Assembly (NCBI GenBank): GCA_013368375.1
Contig: JAACJP010000007.1
Coordinates: 1,116,001 to 1,180,000 of the forward strand
From: Tricholomella constricta
Taxonomy: Eukaryota > Basidiomycota > Agaricomycetes > Agaricales > Lyophyllaceae
Direction of reading: 5' to 3'
DNA: 64,000 nucleotides
Shown here: in pieces, positions 22,931-33,506 of the stretch
Position numbering within the stretch: the stretch's first letter is position 1
Layout of the letters: every line of letters starts with the position of its first letter
Program-made: the position numbers and the translations under genes
The notes under the pieces: generated by a model
What the model was told of the DNA's origin: nothing
The model's database searches: none
Seen by the model: only the letters and a program-made list of their open reading frames with translations

Positions 22931-25262
22931 TCAGATGTCGGTGCCGTTTTCTGCTTCCCAAATGTCGAGGGCCTCGGTGTCCTCGACCATCCGTCCTGGG
23001 AGCCATTCGTCGTGGTCTCGATCATACCCAACCCAACGAACGAGGTATTGCTTGCCGCGACCGCGACGCCGAGCATCGACAATTTTGTCGATCAGATTCT
23101 CCTCGGTGCCATCTTCGGTAACGACGGCACCCGGCCTGGTGAACTCGCGGTCAGGGAAAAGGGCGGGGTCGTTGGGTGTGAAGGGCTTGAGTAAACTAGC
23201 ATGGAAACCCGGGTATGTCTTCGGGTTGTTGGGCAGGCGTAATGTGTATTCCGAGGCCTCGGGGAAGGCCTTGACGATTGTGTACGGCCCGTCGCTTCGC
23301 GGCATGAATTTGGCTACGCGCTTTTTGCCTTTGCGCATGTAGTTCCGTCGCCGGTGCTCAGTGGATAGCATGACGAGGTCACCTTCCTTGTAAACGACCT
23401 CCGGACCGCGGTGTTCATTTGCGTGATACGCCTGACGAACCTTCGCGGCTAATAGATTGTCCTGCGCCTCCTTGACATCGCGTTCGAGGCGGGTGAGGAT
23501 ATCGTGTGCACTGAACTCGGCTGGTGTGGCGTCGGCCGCGGGTGGAGTGAGGGGTGGAATGATGCGTGGGGAGCGCCCCGTTTTTAATTGGAAGCCTGAA
23601 AATCCGGTGGATGCGTTAACGGTGTTCATCATGGCGAAGCGCACGCGTGGCAGTTTGGCAAGCCAACCTCGTTGGTTATTGTCGACGTGGTAGCGGATTG
23701 CCTGGTTCAATGTTTTATTGGTCCTCTCACTGGCGCCATCCGTTTGGGGGTGGTAGGCAGTGGACATCTTGAGCTTGACGCCTGTGAGTTTGTGTAATGC
23801 CGCCCAGAGTTCGGCTGTGAAGAGGGTGTCACGGTCGCTAACGATGTGAAGCATGAGTCCGTTTTCGCAGTACCACTCATCGAAAAGGACGACGGCGATG
23901 TCAGAGGCAGTCATGGAGGAGTGTACTCCCGCGAGGCGTATGTCCGCCCCCAAGAGGTCAGTCATTGTCAAGATGGTGTCCTTTCCGTCCTCCTCAGGTA
24001 AGGGGCCGACGAAATCCAGAGCAACAGTGTCAAAACGTGCATCTGGTACAGGGAGGGGGTGTAGAGGCCCCGTTGGTTTAGACGTGCGGCTCTTGTTCCG
24101 CTGACATGGGGAGCAGGAGGGAATGTAGGCCTCCTCCAGATCCCGACGCATGTTTGGCCAGTAGTAGGAGCCACGTAGCGCCTCGTAGCTCTTGTCGAAA
24201 CCGAAGTGTCCCAGGGTGTCGTGCGCAAGGTTGTATAAGAGTTCACGAACTCGTGGGACCTTGGGGATGAGTAGGCGACGCCCTACATATAACAGACCGT
24301 TCTCCTCGCGGGCGCCAGTGATGCTACCTGCGTGGATGTCCTGACGGAGCTGCTTGGCGAAGTTGTCTGTTTCATAACCGGCGAGGATGTCCTCAAGGAG
24401 TTCCTTGTCTGCCGAGATGTCTAAAGTTGCAAGTCCCGCGATCTCGCGTCGAGGGTGGCGAGTCCAGGCAAGTGCACACGCCGCGAAGAGCGCATTTGGT
24501 GTTTCGTCGGGCATGCGTGATAAGGCGTCTGCGGCAGTGTTGTCTTCGCCGCGTATGTAGATGATAGTATAGTCGAAATCGGCGAGGTATTGGGACCACC
24601 TCATCTGCCGACGCGACATCTCCTTCTGGGACTGGAAGTATTCGAGTGTGCGGTGATCCGTGTAGATGTCAAACTTGGTCCCGAGGAGGCTCGTCCGCCA
24701 CTTCTTCAAGGCTTTCACAATTGCCAAGAGTTCCTTCTCGTGGACCGGGTAATTTTTCTCCGCACTGTTGAGCTGGTAGGAGTCGTAGGCGACCGGACGA
24801 GCTGTTTCCCAAGTTTCTCCGAAACTCAGGACAGCGCCCGTGCGGCGTTCGCTAGCGTCGGTTGTGACAAAAACCTTGCGGGTAGGATCATCGTACTCGA
24901 TGACGGTGAGACAATCTGTACTGGTGACGATGGCCTTGATAGCATCGAATGCGGTCTGGTGTTCTCTTGTCCAAGGTGGGAATTTTGCGTCGCATTCCTT
25001 GGAGGTGAGTGGTGTCAAAACGCTCGTGTGTTCTGCAAGGGCTGGTAGGAATGCAGATAGGTAGCGGGTGAGCCCTAAGAACCCTCGGACATTGGTGGCG
25101 GTTGTAGGCTGTGGCCAGCGTAAGATGCGGTCGACCTTGTGAGGATCGGCCGAGATGCCCTTGCCGGAGATTTGGTGTCCCAAGAAGGAAATCTCCGTGG
25201 CGAAGAGGATGGTTTTGGCAATGTTACAGTAGAGGCCCGCAGCGCGGAGCCCAGGACCTTAG
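22931..25262 (-). CDS. pol: Retrotransposon pol, 3' part: end of RT, RNase H, integrase, chromodomain
   Basis: Open frame on the minus strand. It starts in the RT thumb (FLGHQISGKGISADPHKV, then RGFLGLTRYLSAFLP), and its first Met in frame is at 25183. RNase H follows with TTDASERRTGAV and the Ty3-type EKNYPVHEKELLAIV, then TDHRTLEYF and ADALSRMP. Integrase shows a zinc-binding H(H)CC region (DTLGHFGFDKSYEALRG to CSPCQRNKS), the core VALDFVGPLP...TMTDLLGADIRL, and TAYHPQTDGASERTN with the catalytic Glu nearby. It ends with a chromodomain (KIVDARRRGRGKQYLVRWVG, then DEWLP), which in chromoviruses steers integration toward heterochromatin. The frame differs from the upstream gag-pol frame, which it overlaps. 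Confidence 0.93.
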
Positions 25263-27510
25263 TGGTGTTCGTCTCATGCTCTGCAAGCGATGAGGACCAG
25301 ATAACAATATCGTCGAGGTACACATAGCAAATTTTGCCAATGTGCTCCCGTAGCGCGTCCATCATGCGACGTTGATGTGTGGCGGGCGCATTACACCCAC
25401 CCATCGGCATGACTGTCCACTCGTAGAGGCCCCAAGGTGTACGGACTGCAGTAAGGTGGACGTCCTCAGGGTGCATACGAGTCTGGAAGAACGAATTTGT
25501 CATGTCGATCTTCCCGAAGATCTTCCCTCGTCCACATGCTGAGAGGATGTCGTCTACTCGGGGCAGCGGGAAATTGTCACGGATCGTGTTGGAATTTAGC
25601 TCACGATAGTCGTTCACCCAGCGTGGTGGGACCGTAAGGTCTGGTATCCCATTCTTGTATTTAGGGACACAAAATGCAGGGGACGCATGTTCAGAAGATG
25701 ACGGTCGGATGCGTCCCGCAGCAAGGTGTTCGTCGATGAGTTTCTTCCAAGGTTCGTGGAACTTCTTGGGAGCAGAATACCCTCGCCCCTTGACGACGAG
25801 GTTGGGGTCTCGGAGTCGAATTCGGTGGTAGATTGTGGCTGGGAGATCTTCGACAGTGTCCGGAAGGCGTACGGGAAAACGGTCGCTATAACGTTCCTTG
25901 AACTCCTTGTCCTTCTGCTCGAGTAGTTCAAGGAAGGAGAGGCTCTCAATGCGTTCACGGACTGCTGCCATAATGGGAGCGGGCAGGAGGTAACCGGCGA
26001 GTGCAGGTTCCGACACCGTCCTCAAGGGAGTGGCTGAGCGAGGTTCCTTCTTGGGTACAGGAGGTGGTGTAACGCGTTCTGGGGCCCAGATGCGTGGTGG
26101 ATATGTTGGTGGGTTCATGAGGTCGTAGCCAGTTCGCTCATCACAGACAGTACGTTTCAGAGGATGGATAACGAGATGGCGAGACGCAAGAAATGGCATT
26201 CCCAAGATAATAGCAACAGGTAAATCGTCAAGAACCTTCGCCTGGAAGCTCCCCGATTTCCATGCCCCTCTACCCGACGTAAGCTCCAGTTTTACGTACT
26301 CTGTGCAGGTGAGTGGCGATGACGATAATGACAAGAGATTGTCTTCCTCTTTGGGAAGTGAGTGGCGGCGAAGACCAAGTTGGTCGGCGAGCGATCGGCT
26401 AATCACTGTAGAAGGACAACCGATGTCAAGCAGGGCAGAGACAGGGATGGGGAACTCAGAGATGTTGGGCCCGAAGGCATCCATAGTGGCAACAAGATGT
26501 GGAACGGTGAAGGGAGGGTCGACGTACGAATCGGTCTCGTTGTCAAGATTCTGCGCCACCGATTTGACTTGAGCAGTGACGGCAGCTGCCGCCGCAATGT
26601 GCGCAGATGGAGTGGTGTGCTTGGGCTTCGCAGCGTTGGCCATGTCCAGCGTTAGTTCGACGTATGTGGCAACGTCCGGCCAGGCATTGGCGGCGGTGAG
26701 AGGGCAGTTTGGGGTACGGTGTCCAGCGTAGAACTTGCGGCACCTAGAGCACCCGCCGTGTTCAGCGAGGAGTCGCTTCTCCGAGTCTGTAAGCTTGGGG
26801 AGGTAACGACGAACAGCGCCGTCATTGCTATTGTTGCCTTTCAACGCGCGTGCTGGTTGAGGATCGGTAAGACGGCTAAGAAGGTCTTTTTTCTCCGAGC
26901 GGCGAGCGGCGCGCGAGGCAGCGTTGGCGTCGATGAGACGCTGGGTGCGCGCATCCTCTGCCTTGATGCGGTCGTCGCGTTCCTTGACCTCCAGTGTCCA
27001 CGAGTCAAGCTTCGTCGAGAGGACAGGTTCGTTGAGAATGTTGAGTTTGAGCTCCGTGTTGAGATTGGCTTCGAGCTGGACCTTGAGTCCGTCGCTGGTG
27101 AGGGCGTGGGCAGGCGAGGAAGTGGTCAGGATAGCGTTGAGGTTTTCGAGCTCGATTTTCCAATCGATAAACGGACGGGAACCTTGCTTCGACGAGATGA
27201 TGGTGTCCCGGAGCTTGTGGGCCCAGTTCTTCTCCAAAACGAGGGTCGCGAGCTCGTCGAGATAGCCCTGGAGGGAAAGAGCATCAATACGCGCCTGCCC
27301 AGCTTGGTACCACGCGACAAGGCGGGGTTCGAGCATGGCTTCGGCTACGAAGCTGACGATCTCGGTGTCAGACTTGCCCGCGTGCTTCTTGTAGCGTTTG
27401 CACGCGAGGGCCCAGGACTGGAGCACGAGAGGGGTGATTTTGCCGGCGGTAAGGACCGGACAGTCCTTCATTTTGGCAGTGCGGACTTCAGCAAGTTGGT
27501 TGGATTCCAT
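25075..27510 (-). CDS. gag-pol: Retrotransposon gag-pol, 5' part: gag, protease, RT to the catalytic YLDD
   Basis: ATG at 27510 begins MESNQLAEVRTAKMKDCPVL. Residues 1 to about 270 are gag-like and helical, ending in a CCHC-type knuckle (CSRCRKFYAGHRTPNC). The aspartic protease follows with LLDIGCPSTVIS; the active site reads DIG rather than the usual D(T/S)G. Reverse transcriptase has RWVNDYRELN, DMTNSFFQTRMHPED, GLYEWTVMPMG, APATHQRRM and the catalytic YVYLDDIVIWS. After KVLG the frame leaves the conserved thumb (which continues in another frame) and runs as out-of-frame sequence to a stop at 25075. The break lies between about 25235 and 25260. Gag and pol are fused without a stop, as in many fungal chromoviruses. 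Confidence 0.92.
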   Translation of the reverse strand: MESNQLAEVRTAKMKDCPVLTAGKITPLVLQSWALACKRYKKHAGKSDTEIVSFVAEAMLEPRLVAWYQAGQARIDALSLQGYLDELATLVLEKNWAHKLRDTIISSKQGSRPFIDWKIELENLNAILTTSSPAHALTSDGLKVQLEANLNTELKLNILNEPVLSTKLDSWTLEVKERDDRIKAEDARTQRLIDANAASRAARRSEKKDLLSRLTDPQPARALKGNNSNDGAVRRYLPKLTDSEKRLLAEHGGCSRCRKFYAGHRTPNCPLTAANAWPDVATYVELTLDMANAAKPKHTTPSAHIAAAAAVTAQVKSVAQNLDNETDSYVDPPFTVPHLVATMDAFGPNISEFPIPVSALLDIGCPSTVISRSLADQLGLRRHSLPKEEDNLLSLSSSPLTCTEYVKLELTSGRGAWKSGSFQAKVLDDLPVAIILGMPFLASRHLVIHPLKRTVCDERTGYDLMNPPTYPPRIWAPERVTPPPVPKKEPRSATPLRTVSEPALAGYLLPAPIMAAVRERIESLSFLELLEQKDKEFKERYSDRFPVRLPDTVEDLPATIYHRIRLRDPNLVVKGRGYSAPKKFHEPWKKLIDEHLAAGRIRPSSSEHASPAFCVPKYKNGIPDLTVPPRWVNDYRELNSNTIRDNFPLPRVDDILSACGRGKIFGKIDMTNSFFQTRMHPEDVHLTAVRTPWGLYEWTVMPMGGCNAPATHQRRMMDALREHIGKICYVYLDDIVIWSSSLAEHETNTTKVLGSALRASTVTLPKPSSSPRRFPSWDTKSPARASRPILTRSTASYAGHSLQPPPMSEGS

Positions 27511-27848
27511 GATGTACGTGTGAGCTGATGTGGGCAGGGACGATGTAGGCAGGGGTGATGTGGGCAGGGACGATGCAGGCAGGGGTGATCGGGTAGGGTG
27601 TCCCGAGTGATCAGAGTCAGTATCCGTCTCGCTGTCAGGGGGCGAGATGTTCGCGCGCGAAGCTACGAGAGGTGAGCCGGCGTCCGAGCCCGAAGGTTCT
27701 CGTGTAGCCGCGGTGGACGGTAGACCGGGGACTAGCGGGTAGGCTGCAGGGTTAGCCTTCCGCGCCGATCGTGTGAGCAGAGGGGTGGGGGTGGTTGGCC
27801 TGCGAGACAGCGTGGCCTAGAAGAGTGTTGCCGATGTCAAAAAAAAAG
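27511..27848 (-). other. Retrotransposon 5' leader, with 2 x 30-bp tandem repeat
   Basis: Untranslated region between the 5' LTR and gag. A 30-bp unit is repeated twice at 27526-27555 and 27556-27585 with one mismatch. The bases next to the LTR on the element strand are CTTTTTTTTTGACATCGGCA, with no TGG start as expected for a tRNA primer-binding site, so the priming mode is not evident. Confidence 0.75.
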
Positions 27849-28192
27849 TGGAAGGGCGCCGTCGGGGGCGCGCCTACACTAGCTAGTCGTCTTAGGTTCA
27901 CGCGATAGACAGGGCAATGTTATCTTCGTTGCGCGGGGGGGAAGTTAACTACTGATCTACAGGAAATGAAAATGTGACTAACCTTCGTTGCGCGGGGGGG
28001 AAGTTAGGAGCGCAACGAAGGCCGGGGGTTAAAGTATGAAGTGCTGAGTTTAGGGTGGTCAGAAATGAAAGAAGCTAGATAATATGTAATTGACGTGAAA
28101 GTGTAATAGCTGGTAAGAAGCATACATCAAGATTCTAATCCGAGGACCCGTGAGGGTCCCGAGCGAGTGGTGAGCCTGGCAGCAGGCTTACA
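27849..28192 (-). repeat. LTR, 5' LTR of the element
   Basis: Reads identical to the LTR at 22557-22900 over all 344 bp, including the seven-G runs. Confidence 0.95.
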
Positions 28193-28197
28193 ACCAC
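28193..28197. repeat. Target-site duplication, right copy (ACCAC)
   Basis: Matches 22552-22556. Confidence 0.9.
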
Positions 28198-28978
28198 TAT
28201 GCTCTGAGAAAATGATTGGAATAATCGATACATATATAAGATTTGCGGAAGAATATAATCAGACCTACCGCAAAGAGATGTGCGTGGGTCTGGACTTGTG
28301 ATACCCCAGGATGGCATCGTGCTGAGCAACTGAGTGGGCTGTATGTAAACTAGCTTCGCGGTCAGGGTGTCATTCCAAGAAGCAGTGGGCTCGACGAGCA
28401 AAGGGCGAGCACAGAAGGGTTAAAGATAGATGGTCACCAGAATTTTCCGAGAAAAGTTCGAGAGAAGCGACGGTAGGACAACTAGAAAAAGCAGTCGCAT
28501 TTTCCGTCACATGAACGAGCTCACTGAGCCATAAGCCAGTGTTCCTCAGACCCCTATTGAGTATATTCAGTGAAGGGCCCACGATTGGACTTTAGCACGG
28601 GGAAGAAGACATCAGGTCAAGCCTCTAGAACTAGGAATCATGCAACGATTTCTTTTGGGATGTTTCTTGGACGTCCTATACGCTGAACGGCAAATTCCTT
28701 TCAAAGCCCATGGAAGCACGATGTGTCCTGGAAAATAATTCGAGTATGAAATGGACGATATCAAGGTCAGCGTAATCGCACGTCAGCTCAACTGCTGACG
28801 GGTATGTGTAACTGCCTCTCCCACCCGTTGACATGTAGTAAACCTCTTGTGCAAACTTGTCGATCCATTTCTCCTGCTGGAAGCCTTGCGACATTCCTTT
28901 TTAGTTAAATCGAGAAGAGCAGAGCAGTGATGACCTCTAGTAAGTTGTCAAAGTCACAGAAAGGCAAGGCATCGAGAG
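28198..28978. other. Intergenic, no gene seen
   Basis: Between the retrotransposon and the membrane-protein gene. Only short unsupported frames; it should include the promoter of the next gene. Confidence 0.45.
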
Positions 28979-30191
28979 ATGGCAATGAGGGTACGAGGTG
29001 GAGGAGGAACTCGACGCTCACTGTGTTCCCACGCTAAGTCAATGTCGACCATGTTAACGTTCATAGCCACGTCGTTGGCTATCGGGCTACCATGGGCCTA
29101 CTCCATGCGCCGATCACCTTTTTCGTGGTCCACAGTGATATCCAGCCTTCTCCTCGTTCATTCGTTGTCTGGTCTGCATACTCTTCTGCTGCGCTCGCCA
29201 CCCAACGTTTTCAAAACTCTTCAGATTGCTCTCAATACCCCCACCGACGCGATACGCTCACTGCTACTGCGCCATTCTGATGCTCCAGAACTCAATCCAG
29301 AGTTTGAGGAACTCCTTCGACGACTTGCTTCGTTCGATGTCCGCTCATTATACCCGCGCTTTGGCCACAACGTACTCGCGACATGCACATATTGCCACTC
29401 ATTCGAGGATTTCGCTCTATATGCCCTGCCACGGCCGGTGATGTCGTATTTACGCGAGATTGCCTTCCTTGGGGTACGGTTGTTGCTTCCGCAACGCGTC
29501 GTTTTGACTGACGAGTTTTTCAAATAGCTCATCACAACCCGTCGACGCAAGGTAGCTGTGACTGCCCTTCTTGCTATGGCTCTTCTCGAATTCTATGTCC
29601 TTGCAACTGTTGAAATCAAAATACCACTGAGAGGAAGTAATGAGCCAGTGATCTGGGTACGTCGCGCTCCAGCATGCTAGAATAGAAATTGTACTCACGA
29701 TAGCCCAGTGGCACGACATCCTCTTGGACATTCGCAACGCCGTCTTCTTCATCTTACCCCTTCTTGTGCACTTTGTGCCTCCCTTCCGGATACCCTTCAT
29801 CTCCCGCCTCGCCGACCCACCGGTCGTGGACCCGACGCCGCTCCTCATGCAAACACATCAAACAATGGCGCACCTCCTCCCCGCTCTCCACTTCCTCAAA
29901 TATGCCCACGCCGCGACCATGCGCGTCCCGGACCTGCGTGCGCGCGCGAGCGCCTGGTGGGAGGATGAAGCGAGGGTAGGGGCGTGGATACGCGAGGACG
30001 GCGCGGATGCGAAAGAGGGAGAGGAAGGTTCCGGCATGAGTGTGCGGGGTGTCGCGAAGGGCTTGGGATTCTCGTTTGATGAGGCAGGGGAGGGCATAGA
30101 GGAGGGGAAGCTACGCACGAGCGCGAAAAACATGACGAGGGTGTTGATAATTGATGGTTTGAAACCAAGTGATCACTGGCATCGGCCATGA
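28979..30191 (+). CDS. Conserved fungal multi-pass membrane protein, function unknown
   Basis: Three exons: 28979-29473, 29528-29656 and 29709-30191, joined by phase-0 introns of 54 and 52 nt (donors GTACGG and GTACGT, acceptors AAATAG and CCCAG). The product is about 368 residues; an alternative start at 29042 would give 347. Hydrophobic segments: LTFIATSLAIGLPW, STVISSLLLVHSLSGLHTLL, VAVTALLAMALLEFYVLAT and AVFFILPLLVHFVPPF. A conserved-looking middle has PNVFKTLQIALNTPTDAIR, LYPRFGHNVLATCTYCHSFE (with a CxxC) and FALYALPRP. The C-terminal third is soluble and charged, with EEGEEGSGMSVRG and ending KPSDHWHRP. I know similar unnamed proteins from other Agaricomycetes but no function. It converges on the zinc-finger gene with about 200 bp between stops. 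Confidence 0.75.
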
Positions 30192-30393
30192 AGCCTGGTG
30201 GCTTGTCTGTATTGTGTAATTTGATGTCCTTGCTTTTTTGATCCTCGCAAAGACTCAGCAACATTATGATATCAGTTGTGTTCAGACGAGTGCCTTCGAA
30301 GAGGTGGTTTGTAAAAAAGAGAAAATGTGCAACTGGAGTTGCATTGCTATACACACACTACATGATCAATAAAAAATTAACTTCTCGAACAAC

Positions 30394-31762
30394 CTACTCT
30401 CGAATCCTCGGCCAATAACGCTCCCAAGTGCTTGTACCTCGCCCAACAGGCGTATCCCAGGATGTGAACTGAGTATGAGGATTGACATTACCAGTAACTT
30501 CGAGAATGGTGGGTAAAGGTGTCAAGGGGTCATCTTGCAGCGTGCGAAGGGATTGCGACACTTGAACGTTCTAGCAGGAAGATAAGAAATCATTCGGGTT
30601 GAGTAATGAAGTTTCGGAGAAAAATGCGAACTCGGACCCACACGCATGGTCGCCCATGAGGTTCTGATGACGGGCGAGGGAGGAGGCACTGCCAGTCCAG
30701 TACGCCTGATCAGGTCCTGGGCAGTCACGAATATATGAAAATATGTTCATTGTGGTGAAAACAAACAAAACAAACGCACCCTGAATTCAACTTTGGAATT
30801 CACTGGCATACTAGTAGGCCAGGGGCTCGAAGATAGGGTGACACTTTGAGACGTCACTGATGACGCGCGTGTAGGCACCGTTGTGGCCGGTGCGGCTCTC
30901 TCGGTCGTAGCGGGTGGTTGCGCGGGGGCTGGGAAATTCGGCGCGCTGATCTGGGAAGTGTCTAGAAGGTGGCGCAAGTCTTCTTCCAGATGCTAAATAG
31001 AAATACAACCGGGTGTCAAGAAAATCTAAACGACAATGAAACGGTGTACTCACGGCACTGTGTTCTTCGCCATTTTTAAAGACCAGCCCACATGACTTGC
31101 ATTCAGGGTGTGCCTCGCGGTCGAGGAAGTGCTGTTCATCGTTGCTAGAGCTCAGTCGTACATGGTATCAAATTCCTAGACTTACATTATTAAGCGCTGA
31201 GGAGTCCTTGAAGCCTTGGTCGCATATGTTGCAGTTAGGGTGGTTAGGGGATGTCTTGTAATGTTGGTCTGTAGAGTCTTCATAGATAAGAATGCCGTTG
31301 CACGGCGCACACGCGACCTGGGGGTGTTCATTCTGGTGATGCTGCCGGGACGACATAAATGCATGCCAAGTTTACACTTGATCAAAATCAAAAGCGGGAG
31401 ACCCTCACCTCGTCGCGGTCCCTGAGGCCTTCAAATCCGCGGCCGCATTTAGCGCAATTTGGGTGGGCAGTGGAGCCACGATAGTGATCTTCGAGCGCAA
31501 ATTGGGCGTTGAACGTGCGTTCACACTTGCTGCACGGGTATGTGGGGGGATGGCGTGCGGCTATATGCTAGGATGTGGGGTATCAAGTTACCAAGAGGAA
31601 ACTCAATTGGGACAAAATGCGTACCTCGTCTCGTGCTTGTCGACTGATAAACCTGCGATCGCAGGGAATACAAACGGGGTGCTCTGCACCAGAGCTTCGG
31701 AGGTGCTGATGTAAAGCCTCGCGATTCGCAAAGTTTCGATTACACTCAAGACACCTAGGCAT
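30394..31762 (-). CDS. Multi-C2H2-type zinc finger protein
   Basis: ATG at 31762 (MPRCLECNRNFANREALHQH), TAG at 30396-30394. Finger-like units recur, each CxxC...H followed by HPxCxxC: CLECNRNFANREALHQH / HPVCIPCDRRFISRQA; CSKCERTFNAQFALEDHY / HPNCAKCGRGFEGLRDR; CAPCNGILIYEDSTDQHY / HPNCNICDQGFKDSSAL; then HPECKSCGLVFKNGEEH. Introns of about 50 nt fall between units, often just before the closing His, suggesting growth by exon duplication. The tail is Ala/Pro/Thr/Ser-rich (PNFPAPAQPPATTERAAPA), then VSQSLRTLQDDPLTPLPTIL, ending RYWPRIRE. Probably a nucleic-acid-binding or regulatory protein of a kind expanded in basidiomycetes. No specific role known. Confidence 0.82.
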
Positions 31763-32394
31763 AGCTGTGGAGGCTGGCTGAAATGAAGGGAGTCTGATGA
31801 GGCTATTTAAAGTCTTCGACGACGGATGAGAAAATAACGACGACCTTGACGAAGTGCCCACCCGAACGCAGTTTCCACAGATTGTTCCATCTGAAAAGGG
31901 CTTAGCATTGCCGTCGACGTACCTTGAAGTTATCGAGCCATCCTACTGGACCCTCTCGCGAAGCTACAGTTCGGGGAATTCAATGAATATGATCTAGATA
32001 TAACAGTCAATGATAATTTCATCCCTATCCGGACAATCAGTTCGAGGGAGACGAACCTCTTGCTCGACATAACTGTCAAAGGCCAGTATAAGTCATGCTT
32101 ATGGTCACTAAAATTGGCATGTACCGGGCTGCCTTGCATAAATTCGTCGTCGTCAATGATTTGAAACAATTTGAATTTCTGCGTTGACTTTGAGCGGTAA
32201 GTTAATTCATACCCTTTCTGGAAATGCGCATCAGTGACGCCACCCAAAGAGAATCAGTCACGGCGAGCAGGGTAGCACCATGCACCGCAGATCGCGAGCA
32301 GTTTTAAATACGAACCTTACCGTGTCGATGGGACTAATCTTTAATATAGAAGCAGATAGTGTAGGTCCACCATGTGAGTTATCCATCAACACAG

Positions 32395-32429
32395 GAGATA
32401 AGCCCAGGTCGGACCACGGGCCTTATCTC
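32395..32429. repeat. Nested inverted repeat, about 35 bp
   Basis: GAGATAAGCCC pairs with GGGCCTTATCTC (one unpaired base), enclosing a second perfect hairpin GGTC-G-GACC. Almost the whole 35 bp is self-complementary. Confidence 0.75.
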
Positions 32430-33425
32430 ATTATACACAGAGCACACCGAGGCTGAAATTGTGCGCCCGAGTTCCGAGACTCGTGAGAGATCGTCCTAGC
32501 CCAGTCTTGTGTATATTGGCGTTACAGTTCTTTCCTAGATCAGTTGATAGACCCCACTTCACTTCCGGTAAATCCGTGTTTTACCATCTTTTCAGAAACG
32601 CGTCTCCGTTGATACAGGCAGACTTGTACACGTCCACATTTCATAAGGACGGCTCCGCATTGAGTCGGAACGGAGGTATCATGGGGAGAAATTTGGACCT
32701 TGAATGAGCCGACTAGACTGTTTTGAAGAAACAGGTGCTCCGTTGTGCCGTTCAATATCAATCGGGCATCGTGGGGACGAAATGACCCTTGTCGGTCATG
32801 GCAATTGGTGAAAATGCTTCGACGACTCGGAACTTGATAACGCACTGCCTCTGAAGTCCCGCGATGATGCATAAATGATGGCTGGTCATTCAAGCTTTCA
32901 ACATTAAAACCATCCAGTTGCAGAATTAAATAAATGGCTTGATGGCGCGATGCCGCGTCACCATAACCGATCTAGCAAGATCTCGCTTAGACCCTCAAAT
33001 AAGATTAAATCTGTTCCGAGGCGTTGCGCCGGAACTTCTTCGATAGGCGGCTTTGCGCTGGAACAACCGGTTTGAATTTTTACGACAGTATGCTGAAAAG
33101 CAGATAGCCTTCTTCGAATGTACCGGGACTTAATACAAATTTTCACAGCAGTAAATTGGGCCGTGTCTTGGTGTGCCACAGGCTTTTCCGGGGCTATTTT
33201 CAAACAACAGTTAGATTTCGACGCTAGGAAGCGGCGTGGTGTTGCTATCCGACTTAAGACTTAGTCCAATACTGTGCGATTGGGAGTCACTGTGGAATCT
33301 TATACTCGTAGTAAGGACCCGGAATCAGCACCGTAGACACCCCTTGTGTCGAGGGCCACTTGTGATCTCATTCCCTTTAACCACGTCAATACAATGACCC
33401 TTTGCACATACATTTATATACATAC

Positions 33426-33506
33426 ACCCTTAGCCACTTATATACTAAGGGTGAGTACCTAACTAATTTACTTACATACTAACTCTTAGTTATGTTCACT
33501 TAGGTA
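33426..33506. repeat. AT-rich cluster of inverted repeats
   Basis: ACCCTTAG (33426-33433) pairs with CTAAGGGT (33445-33452). TACCTAA (33456-33462) pairs with TTAGGTA (33500-33506) and encloses ACTAA-CTC-TTAGT (33478-33490). The surrounding sequence is rich in ACTTA/ACATA words. Confidence 0.6.

Larger units (their letters stand above)
22557..28192 (-). mobile_element. Ty3-type LTR retrotransposon with chromodomain (chromovirus), 5.6 kb
   Basis: Full element transcribed on the minus strand. It has 344-bp LTRs at 22557-22900 and 27849-28192 that I read as identical base for base, beginning TG and ending CA on the element strand, flanked by ACCAC duplications. The order 5' to 3' on the minus strand is: LTR, untranslated leader, gag, protease, reverse transcriptase, RNase H, integrase, chromodomain, polypurine tract, LTR. 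RT before integrase places it in Ty3 (Metaviridae-like) and the terminal chromodomain in the chromoviruses. Identical LTRs point to a very recent insertion. Pol is split by one frame break within reverse transcriptase near 25250, so this copy may be non-autonomous unless the break is an assembly error. Confidence 0.96.

Noticed and set aside
27600..27850. Possible upstream extension of gag
   Set aside because: Leader contains repeats and stops; the ATG at 27510 fits the conserved start MESNQ and the rest of the gag frame.
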